Source: Prillingera fragicola (taxonomy: Eukaryota > Basidiomycota > Tremellomycetes > Trichosporonales > Trichosporonaceae). Taken from it: 64,000 bases of DNA. The DNA is taken from positions 372,001 to 436,000 of the forward strand of contig BEDY01000003.1 of assembly GCA_002335605.1 (NCBI GenBank). The letters are read 5' to 3'. A program made the translations under genes and the position numbers. Position 1 is the stretch's first letter, and every line of letters begins with the position of its first letter. The notes under the pieces are model-generated. The model was not told the origin of the DNA and searched no databases. It was given only the letters and a program-made list of their open reading frames with translations. This document shows, piece after piece, positions 44,683 to 54,736 of the stretch.

Positions 44683-45273
44683 ATGTCAACAAGTAGCGGC
44701 AGTTCCTTTACCATTTCACCAGTCACACCGAGTCGGCATCGCCCCACAAAGTCTTCCACCCCCCACCTCTGCATTCATCCACCCACCCCCGCCTCTGTCG
44801 AGCCGACAGAATGGGTTCTGGAAGTCGTCAACGACTCCAAATCCCCCAACCTCCCTCTAATCCTCAACCACCCGCACCCCCATCCGTCCAACCCCACCAA
44901 GACCAAATCCATCACCCACGCATACGGCTTCCGCATAACCCGCACAACCACCAGGCAGCTCGCCAGCATGATCAAGACCAACACCGGGCACATCGACGAT
45001 CTCAAAGCCCAGCTCGAAAACATTGCGCGCGTCTACGGCAACATTGAGACCAAGCTCGAGCACACCCAGCTCTCGCCGGGGACACGTGGTCAGCGGGCCT
45101 TGCTCAAACAGCTAGAGGTACTCCAGAGGCGGCACCGGGCCGTTGTCGAGGAGATCAACATCGCTGTCCGTGAAGGGTGGCAGTTTTGGTGCGAGGTTGC
45201 GCGGCGGCCGCACGTGTCCATGGATGAGATGGAGGGGTTGGTGGCGGATGCTCTGCCGCTGGATGATTTTTGA
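44683..45273 (+). CDS. Unrecognised coiled-coil protein, 196 aa (divergent pair, right member)
   Basis: I do not recognise this intronless gene. Residues 1-90 are Ser/Thr/Pro-rich and include a His/Pro run (LNHPHPHPSNP). Residues 95-175 form a predicted coiled coil (LASMIKTNTGHIDDLKAQLE, IARVYGNIETKLEHT, LLKQLEVLQRRHRAVVEEIN). The C-terminus is acidic (MDEMEGLVADALPLDDF). The start is the first ATG after an upstream stop-free leader; the frame stays open to 44638, so another 15 residues are possible but lack an initiating ATG. Codon use is C/G-rich in the 3' half. See the left member at 43237-43898 for the possible paralogy. Confidence 0.6.
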   Translation: MSTSSGSSFTISPVTPSRHRPTKSSTPHLCIHPPTPASVEPTEWVLEVVNDSKSPNLPLILNHPHPHPSNPTKTKSITHAYGFRITRTTTRQLASMIKTNTGHIDDLKAQLENIARVYGNIETKLEHTQLSPGTRGQRALLKQLEVLQRRHRAVVEEINIAVREGWQFWCEVARRPHVSMDEMEGLVADALPLDDF

Positions 45274-45496
45274 GGTGCAGTTGGCTCGAAAGTGGAGTGT
45301 TGCTGACTGGCTCAGGATTGATTGGCAGGAATAGTTTTCTGTTGCATTGCATTAGATCATTGGCGCTCGCCATGATCTGCTGCGACCCTCACTGACACCA
45401 ACTGGCAGCACTGACTCGCACTAATCTCCATATTGCACTACGGACAGACTACAACGGCTTTGCTGTGAGTGACCGGGCGTAGATTGGTGGAGAACA

Positions 45497-46711
45497 CTAG
45501 AAAGCCTTGATGCTCTCAAAGGTGTCACGCAGAGTGTCATCCTTGGCGCGGTACTTGAATCCAAAAGCCTTTTCAGCCTTGGAGCCATCGCAAATCGTGC
45601 TCTTCTTCTGAAGCGCCGCACGGAAGGCGGCGTCAGTGTTTCCCTTGTTGAGGCCCTCACGGTGGAGTGTACGAGCACCCTTATATCAGCTCCACCAGGC
45701 AAGCAACTCACAATGGCATAGTCGTTGCCCCACAGCGGCTCAGCAGCAAGGATGAAGCGCTCCCCACCAGCCGACTTGTCAGAGAGAGACTTGACGATGG
45801 CGTACGCAACGTCGCGCACGTCGACAACATTCCAGGTCTCGGACTCGAGCTGGCTGTCCGGCGCAGGCTTGGCGGGGTTCATCCACGGAAGGGCAAACGT
45901 TGTCGAACCAGAAACACGGGCGTTGGCGTCGACATACTGCTCCCACGGCCCGAGGACGACGGAGGGAAGGAGGCTGACACCGTCATACGCGGGCTTGGAG
46001 TCGGACTGAAAGTATTTCCAAAAGGCGCGCTCAGCGATGGTCTTGGAGGCGAGATACTTGACCGACGGTTTGGCGGCGGCGCCCTCCTTCTCGCAGATGG
46101 CGACGGACTCGTCGTTCCAGTTGGCCTCGGTTAGGGTGGTGCCCGCGTAGCCGCCTTCGCACTCCATGGACAGCGCCGCGGTGGAGCTGAGAAATGTCAG
46201 CTCACTCTTCCCAGAGCTGTGTGGTCTGGTCGTGACACACACCTGATCTGGACCACCCGCTTGACGTTCTGGCCATTCTTGGCCACACTGTCCAAAATGC
46301 CCGTCACGCCCTTGACAGCAGGCTGGATGACAAGCTGGGGGTCGCCAGTGTTGGTGATGTCGACAGGGGACGCGAGGTGGATAATGCCGTCGGCGCCTTT
46401 GACGGCCTCGTCATAGGCATTGGCCTTCACTTGTCAGCCCTAGCACGGGCAGTAAAGGCACTCACACCTTGGTTGTCGCCCACGACGGCGTACTCGACCT
46501 TGTCCTTCCCAAACCGGTCCATGAGGTACTCGCCCTTCTCCTTGTTGCGCACGGTCGCACGGACCTTGTATCCCGCAGCGAGGAGCTCGCGGATAGTGTG
46601 GCTGCCGAGGTTAGCAGGTGTGCGGTGTGTATTGCGACTGATGAGTACTCACCCGCCAATGAAGCCAGAGGCGCCAGTGACGACGATGAGACCAGATTCG
46701 ACGGGAGGCAT
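45497..46711 (-). CDS. NAD(P)-dependent reductase, GRE2 / dihydroflavonol-reductase-like, 344 aa
   Basis: This extended short-chain dehydrogenase family reduces ketones and aldehydes such as methylglyoxal with NADPH. Exons are 46711-46653, 46601-46466, 46424-46243, 46186-45712 and 45679-45497. The cofactor motif GxxGxxG is VTGASGFIGG, joined over intron 1 to HTIRELLAAGYKVRATVRN, where the Arg fits NADPH preference. DGIIHLASPVD and VVQISSTAAL (catalytic Ser region) follow, and the Tyr/Lys pair is in YLASKTIAERAFW. LLPSVVLGPW and NVVDVRDVAYAIV are also typical. Intron 2 has two possible boundary pairs; I used the GTGAGT donor with the acceptor eight bases after a CTGAC branch site. The substrate is unknown. 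Confidence 0.85.
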
Positions 46712-47528
46712 GATTTTTGTGAGTGATGGGAAAGGAGTGATGAGAAGAATAGACGTGCAAGGTTGGAAAGGAGCCGTCTTATAGGCCAGTTTCAGGTGCC
46801 AGATCTCGCTGAGCTATCTTTATCCTTCACTTACTGCAACATCCTCGAGGGCGTCTCACTAATTTCCAAGAGAATTGAGTAGAAGGATACGAGTTTCTGC
46901 TGACGGATCAGGTGATGGCAGATCATGGCCGAGCTGCCTTGATCATCAGCACGCGTCCTTCGCCGAGCCGGTGGAGGTTGGGCACTGGAATGTGTGAAAC
47001 CCAGGCTTGAGCAGGTTTGCTTGCGCGTCGCTTACATTCCCAGGTCTTTGCGCTATTCCGGGGTGCCTATATCGCAGCCCTCAAGGCCTAAGGCTTTGTG
47101 GACAAAAGACAATTCAATACCAATGGACAGAGCCGGTTGCTTGGTCAGGTGCTGATAACGACATGGCCGGAATGGGCGGAACGGGCGGAATCGACATCTC
47201 CCCAGATCAACCTCCACTCTGCGGTATGACCGACTAACACTGCAAGCCACTGTTCCCACGACGCGCGTCCGTCGTGCAGAGGTGCTGAAGGCTTATGGGG
47301 CATATGCACACTGTCCCCATACCATGTCTTCACCGCTGCGGAGAACGTTCTATGGTCAACATGGCCACTTGCTTATCACCTCAAGCAACGTCAGTCCCGA
47401 CAGGTCCAAGTAGCCGATGTCGCCGTGACGTCAGCTCGACTCTGGTCGACCCACATGGGTCCTCATCCTCCAACACCAGCGACACCACTGCATTGACCAG
47501 AGCATATCCTTCATCCACCCACACCACC
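46712..47528. other. Divergent intergenic region
   Basis: 817 bases between the reductase (minus) and the VOC protein (plus). No supported frame is present. Short GGCGGAA-type repeats (CCGGAATGGGCGGAACGGGC) occur near 47166-47190. Confidence 0.35.
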
Positions 47529-47915
47529 ATGATTGACCACATCAGTCTCCGCGTCACAGACTATCCAGCCAGCAAGGCCTTTTACGCCGCCGCCCTAGCC
47601 CCCATCGGCGGCAAGCAGCTCATGGAGCCCCACCCGTACGTCGTTGGCTATGGCCGCGACAACAACCCAAGTTTCTGGCTCTCGACCTGCCCAGAGGGCA
47701 AGCCCGCCAAGCCCACCCCGACGCACGTGGGGTTTAGCTGCTGCAGCCGGGCGGCCGTGGATGCGTTTTACGAAGCGGCGCTCGCGGCTGGCGGGAAGGA
47801 TAATGGCAAGCCGGGGCTGAGGACGGAGTATCACCCCAACTACTATGCTGCGTTTGTCGTTGATCCGGATGGGCACAACATTGAGGCGGTTTGTCATGTT
47901 CCTGAGAACAAGTAG
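47529..47915 (+). CDS. VOC (glyoxalase/bleomycin-resistance/dioxygenase) superfamily protein, 128 aa
   Basis: This is a small vicinal-oxygen-chelate fold protein; members include isomerases, dioxygenases and drug-binding proteins. The single exon begins MIDHISLRVTDYPASKAFYAAAL, with the first metal-ligand His at position 4. The second half-module is THVGFSCCSRAAVDAFYEAAL, with His-Val in the equivalent place. It ends FVVDPDGHNIEAVCH, the usual Asp-Pro-x-Gly-(H/N)-x-x-Glu motif with Glu as metal ligand. Length is typical. Its substrate cannot be inferred. It is divergent from the reductase, and a methylglyoxal-type link would be speculation. Confidence 0.85.
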   Translation: MIDHISLRVTDYPASKAFYAAALAPIGGKQLMEPHPYVVGYGRDNNPSFWLSTCPEGKPAKPTPTHVGFSCCSRAAVDAFYEAALAAGGKDNGKPGLRTEYHPNYYAAFVVDPDGHNIEAVCHVPENK

Positions 47916-50900
47916 CGGGCATCTTGGGGGGGGTTTTGATGCAGGTCATCGGGAGGCTTGACATGCCAGGAAGTTGGCCTTACTAACGTGGCAAGGATTG
48001 GCAGTCGCACTTGACCAACATTAACACGAGCTGTTGCTGGAGCCCTCAACATAAGTTTGAGCTGATTGAACACTTCCGCAACTGGCATGATGCCTGTCCC
48101 ACCTCTCAGCTCAAGAACACAGCCTGAAGCCACGTTAACGGAGTAGCCCAGGTGAGCGTCATGCGCGCGGCCGCAACAGACCTTCATAGCCACGACCGGC
48201 TTACCATTCATTTCTGGCAGTACCAAAGTCGTCGGAGAACAACAGTCAGCCCCCAACGAAAAGTGGGGGCCACCACGGCAACTGGGAACATTGTCGAGCC
48301 ATTCCACCCGATATCTTTACAAAGATTACCCCTTCCCTCTCTATACATCAATCAGCTGCACCCCAAGCACGGGTGCGCAAATCTTGTTCCACACCGGGCC
48401 AATAGCCATGCTATCAGCGCGGTCTGAATCTCGATTTGCGCACCGATACTTGAGTGTTGAGTGGGCACGACAGCGTTCCGGCCTAAGGGATTGCCACTCT
48501 GATAAAAAAAAGAATAAGAAGGGCGCTGGGACATGGATGGGGCGACGACAGCGAGACGCGACCTGTTGCAGCAGTTGCTGTTGGCGATCGCAACGCGCGA
48601 GTCCCAGCAAGGTCGATGGGCGCGGGAGAGAGTGCCGAGGGAGCGAGGGCTCAGATAGTTGGGCCACTGACGGTCACTGCTTGGTGCTGACCGGGCGGGT
48701 TCCATGGAGCCATGAAAGGCACGGCCGCTGCCACCTGCTTTGCAGTAGCGATAACAATATTTCTTCCCTCCATTGCTGATTAGCCATTTGCCGGGGACGT
48801 CCTCCTCCCTCTCATGTTTTTTTTGCGCCAAGATTATAAGGACGCTAGCTCCGCTCTGCGGCGTCGCCCGTCCTCAACGACAATACTGTATTACGCCAGT
48901 AAAGGGAACAAGATTTTTCCACCGCGTTGCCCATAAGCCATATTCTTTGGGGCTTGGTTTTCTCTCTTCATTCTTCCTGGGCTTGGTGAGGCAGGCAACA
49001 CTCCAATTTGATACGCAAGAGGGGTTGACTTTGCTACATAATTCAACCGAACAGCAAGATGAGGCAATTCCGGGCGTCGATGTCAGGCAAGCATGCCAAC
49101 GCTGTATCGACTGGCCCAAGAGTTTTCATCACTGTAGTTTTGTTCTGCGTTCTAGAGCTGAAGGAGGAAAAGTTGCCGCCACCGTGGATCAAGCTGTCGC
49201 CACAAGGCCTTGGTTTTATTCTTATGTTCGCCAATTGGAACAGATTTCATTCACCAATTGAGTCATCCCAAGCGCGGCCCCAAGGCAGAGTAATAAATAA
49301 ACGTCGATCCAGGCGGCGTGTTTGCGTCCAGAATGACTCTTAACCGTCCGTTGGCGTTGAGCAGCGAACAGTCCCTGTGTCGAGAACGACGTAGACAGGT
49401 TCCGTGCCGAGAACAGAACAGGTTTGTGTCGATGATGGGAGTCGTTGGTGCTGAGAGACGTTGACCGTTACAATTATCCCGCCGGTGTCCTGCTAGATAA
49501 ATCTGGGCATAAGACCATCAAAGAGTTTCCCACTCGCAATTGTGCTGGAAACGGTTGACCCATCCAATGACCAACAACAAATTGTTCACTGAAGGCCCGT
49601 GCCCAAGCCGACTATCTTGGACTTTCTGCGGTACGTGAGACAAGGTGGGTTTGATGATGCTCAGAACCACTGTCCATGTCATCTCAGTAGTCGTGGCGGA
49701 ATGCACGTATAGGTGTCGGGGAAACCTGCGGTCGAGGGAAGCTGTTGACCCTGCCATGTTGAAGCTGGAGCAGTTTCCAAATCGCATAAGAGAATTCGCG
49801 TCTTGCAGCGGTTCTCTCAAAGATGTGGTAATGCCCAGCTGACAACTGCTTTCAGCTAATCCACAGTTTCCCCATTCCCTGTTCACACGCCGCGGGCGTG
49901 GGGGACACAGCACAAACGATGCCCTGTTGCTCTCCAGGAAGCCAGAGGCTCATGAGAGAAATCTCGCCGGACCTCAGGCCGACCCCCTTAGAAAGGGAGC
50001 CGTGAGACGCTTGAACAAATCCAAAGGCCGCTCCATGCACCCGAATAACGACCACGACTTCGACATGTTACCCAATTGAGCTTTGCAGATATAGCGGCCA
50101 AGTCTTGAAGCCAGGAATGAGCAGTCACGGATCATCGCGACGAACTCTACTGCCAGCGGGCCGCCTGCCTGTCCTTTCCTCCCACCGATTGGCAATCTGT
50201 GCAAAAAGGAACTCGGACTCGTAATCGTGAGTACGGCAAGCCTCCACGTTTCAGCAGTGTCGCACTGGCATGGAGACTGGGTAGGCGGTGGCTGTCTCCA
50301 CTATCGCAGGATTAAGCATGGCCAAAGTCTCGCTGCTCTGTTTCAATTTGAGGTCGAAGTGAGCATTTGCATGCCTGGATTGCCTACCTCCAAAGGCAGC
50401 ATGCGTACAGTGATTTGCGAAGTTGACCTCACCCTACTATGGCGGGAACGTCGTTACTGCTGCCACAGGAAATGTCCCACCTACTCGATGGCCTGCACCG
50501 TCAAGGGAGCGACATGAACCGCAAGCTCTCCTGCGCTTCATGGAGCAGGATTCGAAGGAGGGACCCGAAACGACTACTAGGTGCGCCGGACCTGCTCGGA
50601 ATCTGAGATGACGATGAACACGATGACTGAGGCCTTGCTCAAGACGGATGTTCGTCGACTAGGTGCCGGAATACATCAAACCGCCAGAGAGAAGGATGTA
50701 TGACCGCTTCGAGGACTATCGAATTGCGCCGTGACCGTGGAGTTGAATACAGCGACGAATACGGCGACGAATATGCTTACGCGTCCAACCGGGCTTGACC
50801 CTTGTTGCAATACCAGATCACGCGAAAGATAATGGAACCGCCCGCCACACGTTCGGCGCGATCTTAGTCGATGGCTCATGGCTCGTGGGCCGGCTGTTCA

Positions 50901-52179
50901 GGCTGCCCGTAGTGTTTGGTCCTCACCCCTGGGTTCCTCATTGTCTGGCAGACTAGACTGGGAGTCCATTGAATGAGGTGTTGCGTGCAGTACACGCTCT
51001 TGATGCACCTTGGGCGGGGAGAGTGCCAGTGAAGAAGTGGCACCAAGGGTGGCCTCGAAGTCTGTCCATATGACCAAGACCCGGAGTTCCTCAGGCTAGA
51101 GCTTGCCGGTGTCAAATGGATGTTCGTCTATGACCATGGCTAAAAGTGTACCGCAAATTGGCTCATCACTGCAGTCATTTTATCCATTGCGTGCGGATCA
51201 TGAATATGTGCACTGCAACAGCGGTTCATTGACAGTGAATTGGGTCCAAATGGATACCCGTAGAATACGACAACAGAGTTTGCTTCAGTGGCACGAAGGC
51301 ACATCCGCGGACACTGCTTTCGACTTGGCGGGTAATGACGAGCTGGACCAGATCTCTTCCCCCCAGATGCCCAAAGAGGTGAGTTTGAAACCCCAACCCA
51401 TCTAATGAAAGCAGGAGAGTCGGCAGTTTGAGAAGACCGACCAGAAGCGCGAGGGGCCTGCCGAAAGACGTTGTCAGCCGAAGTTTCCGCGAATTGGATG
51501 AAGTGAAGCGGGAAATGGACGAGACAAAGACGAAACTGAAGGCGACAAAGACAAAAGTGAAGGCGACAAAGACGCAACTGGCGGAAGCGACGAGGAAGTT
51601 TGAGGAAAGGAGTAAAACGATAGAACTAGCCTCCCTCCAGCAAGCCTCCATGTGGTCTCGGATACCCGTTCCTCCAACCACTTTTTGGTGATATTGGCTT
51701 GAGCGGCATATTTAGCTTGGATGCCAGAACGTCCAAAACATTTCACATCAACGTACACAGTGACACCGTGAGGGGGTCCCAAAAGCCAATATTGCGAACT
51801 GCCACAAAATGGCCAACAACGATTAGTTTGGTTGACCGGGCTTGAGGTGATCTACCACACAACGTCACCGGAGCACCGTCTCTCCCAGCGGCGATGCCGT
51901 GTAGTCGGCAAAGCTGGTTCAAAGTGCACTGGTGCACTGGATCGTGACAGACGAGGTTAACCACTAGCCCGGCTGGGCGCCCACAACAACTGTGCAGCCC
52001 CGCTCCACCATCTCCTACATCCAGTGCTCAACCCGACGTCCTCTGGAGTCGAGCGGCCCATTGCAAGCTCGCATTGCAAACTCACCCCAGCCAGTAATAG
52101 CACAGTCGCCCAAACACACACACGCGCCCTGGATCAACAACGCACAACAACGAGACTGTTCACCAGACTGCCGGGCATC
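47916..52179. other. Largest gene-poor block in the window
   Basis: Over 4.2 kb I find no frame with family resemblance. Composition is more AT-rich than the gene-dense parts, with A- and T-runs (for example 48503-48514 and 48818-48824). The one segment that looks like protein is a Lys/Glu-rich heptad region at 51428-51691 built on 21-bp repeats, but I cannot connect it in frame to the upstream candidate exon (51103-51393). I saw no long terminal repeats, reverse transcriptase or transposase motifs. Confidence 0.45.
51529..51591 (+). repeat. Three 21-bp tandem units encoding heptads
   Basis: Units at 51529-51549, 51550-51570 and 51571-51591 encode TKLKATK / TKVKATK / TQLAEAT-like heptads in the frame of an 87-codon ORF. 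The first two units differ at few positions; the third is more diverged. Confidence 0.65.
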
Positions 52180-52605
52180 ATGTCAGCACCTAGCCAAACT
52201 GTGTGGCTGTACATAGGCGCCGCCTTTGCCATCGAGTGGAAAAGCCAAATGTCGGCACTTCTGGGTGCAGTGTCGAACGCCAGAGAAGACGTAAGGCTGG
52301 TATTCACCGGTCACGACCTCGACATGCTGGAGGTCTATCGAGCTCGGAAAAGCACCACTACCAATATCGCTAAACATGCCAAGGCGAAGCATATCTTGGA
52401 CGGCGCTCAGCCTGGACACCGCGTGAAGAGCCTGTGGGGACCATGGTCCAGGGTACGTTCGGGCATCGCGCCTCGGGGCGCCTGGAGATTTACCTGAGCA
52501 TGCCAATTGATCATTCAGACTCGGGCGATGGCGGATGACCGGTTTGCAGGAACAGCGCCGTTTCAGGTAGGGATACCCGTACAACGAACCTCGTGGCTAA
52601 TCTGA
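52180..52605 (+). CDS. Possible small unrecognised protein, 119 aa
   Basis: I do not recognise this protein. The model has two exons, 52180-52452 and 52519-52605, joined by a 66-nt intron with donor GTACGT and acceptor ATTCAG in phase 0. It reads MSAPSQTVWLYIGAAFAIEW and then a mixed helical segment (LVFTGHDLDMLEVYRARKST). An alternative donor at 52567 (CAG/GTAGGG) would extend it to about 52726 and overlap the gene on the other strand. Codon use is mixed, so this could be a degraded gene. Confidence 0.33.
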
Positions 52606-52612
52606 GCCACAG

Positions 52613-53090
52613 TCAGGCGGCAACAGCATCAACGACGGTGTCTTCCCCCAGAGTTCCGGACGACTTGCCGCTAACACTGCGTGCGACTGCTTGCACATAT
52701 TTATGAGGGATTGAAAAGATGGGTACCGGATCGCCGCTCCCGTCCAGGCTGACGACGAGACAGACGGTGAGCGAGGTGTCCACGCTGGTGTCGAACGGCC
52801 GTTTGTTGAAGAAGAACGGGCTGTTGGGGGGGTACGGGTCTGGGAGGTGAAGGTGGAGTTGGGCATGATTGGGCATGATTGGGCATGATGAGCCACTCGG
52901 GGGCCCTTCGTGAGCTTGAATGTACTTCTCGCAGAGAAGAGAAGAGTGAACACGACTCCAACGCCACCAATTTATGGTCCCAGACCAGCGCAATATACCG
53001 CCCCAACTCTACCGGTGTAAAGAGCCTAAGGGGGAGGGTTGCCGAAGCCAGTGGATGTGTGACGCGAGCTTGTGTTAGCGATTCCGCCAT
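52613..53090 (-). CDS. Unrecognised protein, 145 aa, with a 10-bp repeat in its coding region
   Basis: I do not recognise this protein. The proposed exons are 53090-52968 and 52927-52613, joined by a 40-nt intron (GTGGCG donor, TGCGAG acceptor, phase 0). The N-terminal part reads MAESLTQARVTHPLASATLP, then LFTPVELGRYIALVWDHK. The C-terminal part is LPDPYPPNSPFFFNKRPFDT, then SLTVCLVVSLDGSGDPVPIF and GTLGEDTVVDAVAA. The codons of the second exon are strongly C-ending, like the recognised genes, which is the main support. The junction between them is weak, and a 10-bp unit repeated three times at 52861-52890 lies within the second exon. Confidence 0.42.
52861..52890. repeat. GGGCATGATT x3 tandem repeat
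   Basis: Three adjacent 10-bp units, the last ending in G instead of T. It lies in the coding region proposed on the minus strand, where a change of one unit would shift the frame. Confidence 0.85.
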
Positions 53091-54736
53091 TGCCCCACAG
53101 ACGCAGGCGCAGGCGCTTTGCCACCTGAGTAGTGTGACAAGTTGACCGGCGTAGTCCCGTCCCGCACCGGGGGTTGGGGCTTTGTGTGTGTGGCATTATA
53201 TCTGCCATCCTTGCTGGCCCTTGCTGTCTGCTGTTTCCCCAGCTGGAAGTGGCTCAACACCGATCTTGTCGAAGTCCAGCGGCATAGCTTTGTCAAGTCC
53301 ACCATTCCTCTGCAATATCGATCATGTGCGCCTAGATGGTTGAATATATGAGGCAGGCGGCGTAGGATGGCACGACTTTGACTAGCGGTCACATGCTCCA
53401 CAACTATATGCTGAACGGCAGCACAAACGATGGCTGGATGAGCCCAGCAAGACGCCGAAGACTCGCGTTCAGATCTCGTTTAACAGGCAAGGAACTTCGT
53501 CCAGCTTGATTTACGCATCCTGGCCCCTGAACCAAGCCAGTCCCTCACCGGTGACATGGCCAATGCTTCCAGAACCGAGTCGGGAACGTGCAACTTCTCA
53601 CCGTTCGACAATGCACGTCTTCGGTGGCTTCGCTGGGAGTCGTTGCTGGCACACACCTGGGAGGAGCTAGACGGGGACGAGGGGCACAAAATGGTTAGAT
53701 GACACCTTCTTAAATCTTCTGGCATTTTCCCGGGAAAGGTGAAGAGAATCCACTCGTACGATTTGGAACCCATGCAGAAGGCCGAACTGCTAGTCGTACG
53801 ATTGGGAGCTCAGTAGAGAGAATAGCACTTGCCGAAGGCTTATTGGCAACGACAGGCGGCTTCTGTGGTTGATCAGTGTACCAAGCTATTCTGACCAGGT
53901 CTGACCTTGGTGAGTCTTCGTATATCTCCGCAATGAGAGGAATGATTGATAACCTTGGCGTATTCTTGCGTGGAGCTCTTGGAGACAAGAGGAGCCAACT
54001 CGGACCGAACGACGAGAGTGGTCGGCACTTCTGCATAATGTTCGGTGGTGTGGCTGTTAATTAATGCCAGGCACCATCTCTTTTAACAGCCAAACATCCA
54101 CTCGGCCGTCCTCCAACTACTATCACAGCCTTTAGGGCACGCCTAAGAGGACAATGCAAGCCGTTCAGCAAGCTGTAGCAGATGGTAGGGCGCTGAATCT
54201 TCTCATTACTGCGGCTGATCCAGAGAGTAGGGTTTGGTAAGCGCGCGGCGTCGTCCATCGCAAGAGACCGATGATTCTAGTCACCGCCTGCCGCCAACGG
54301 CGCTTCTTTGACAGCACAAACACGCCTGGCATGTCCAGACTGTCCCTCTCAGCCCACACCTTTTCGGCTACAAGAGCGGTAACTCTGTACCAAGAAAGCC
54401 GCCTGGGTACAGCAGGCAAGCGCGCGCATCGACACTACACCGTAGGGGACGACTGCAACCCGGCCGTCGCCGTCACCGTTTGTGTAACTCTCATCCATAT
54501 ATCCTCCTTCCTGGCGCTCAGCCCACCTGACTCACCCACATTCACCCACAAGCACGTCTAAGGGCCCCTCTGGGGTCCCACTTGTATATCCTCTGCGGCA
54601 ACTTGCTCTACACCATGGACGTCGGACGGACCTCCACCGTGGATATCCAACATCCAGGGTAATCCGGTCCGTCCGGCCGAGACGACTCATAAAATACGAG
54701 CATCATCTCAAACTTCGCACCTCTTCATCTTCCACA
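53091..54736. other. Gene-poor stretch before the amidohydrolase gene
   Basis: Frames of 60-108 codons occur on both strands without family resemblance or codon bias. The right end holds the amidohydrolase promoter with a CGG-type inverted repeat and a TATA-like box. Confidence 0.4.
54623..54696 (+). promoter_or_regulatory. Candidate promoter: CGG inverted repeat and TATA-like box
   Basis: CGGACGGACC at 54623-54632 and its exact reverse complement GGTCCGTCCG at 54666-54675 sit 105 to 62 bases before the amidohydrolase ATG. They carry CGG/CCG triplets of the kind bound by Zn2Cys6 regulators. A CATAAAATA box follows at 54688-54696, about 45 bases before the ATG. Confidence 0.45.

Noticed and set aside
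45497..47915. Methylglyoxal detoxification pair (GRE2-like reductase and VOC protein)
   Set aside because: The idea fits the divergent lay-out, but the VOC protein is a single 128-residue module unlike canonical glyoxalase I, and the reductase substrate is unknown.
51226..51681. Minus-strand ORF with an apparent hydrophobic run (FVAFTFVFVAFSFVFVSS)
   Set aside because: It is the exact antisense of the Lys/Thr heptad repeats; Phe/Val runs arise from AAA/GAC codons on the other strand, so it is not a membrane protein.
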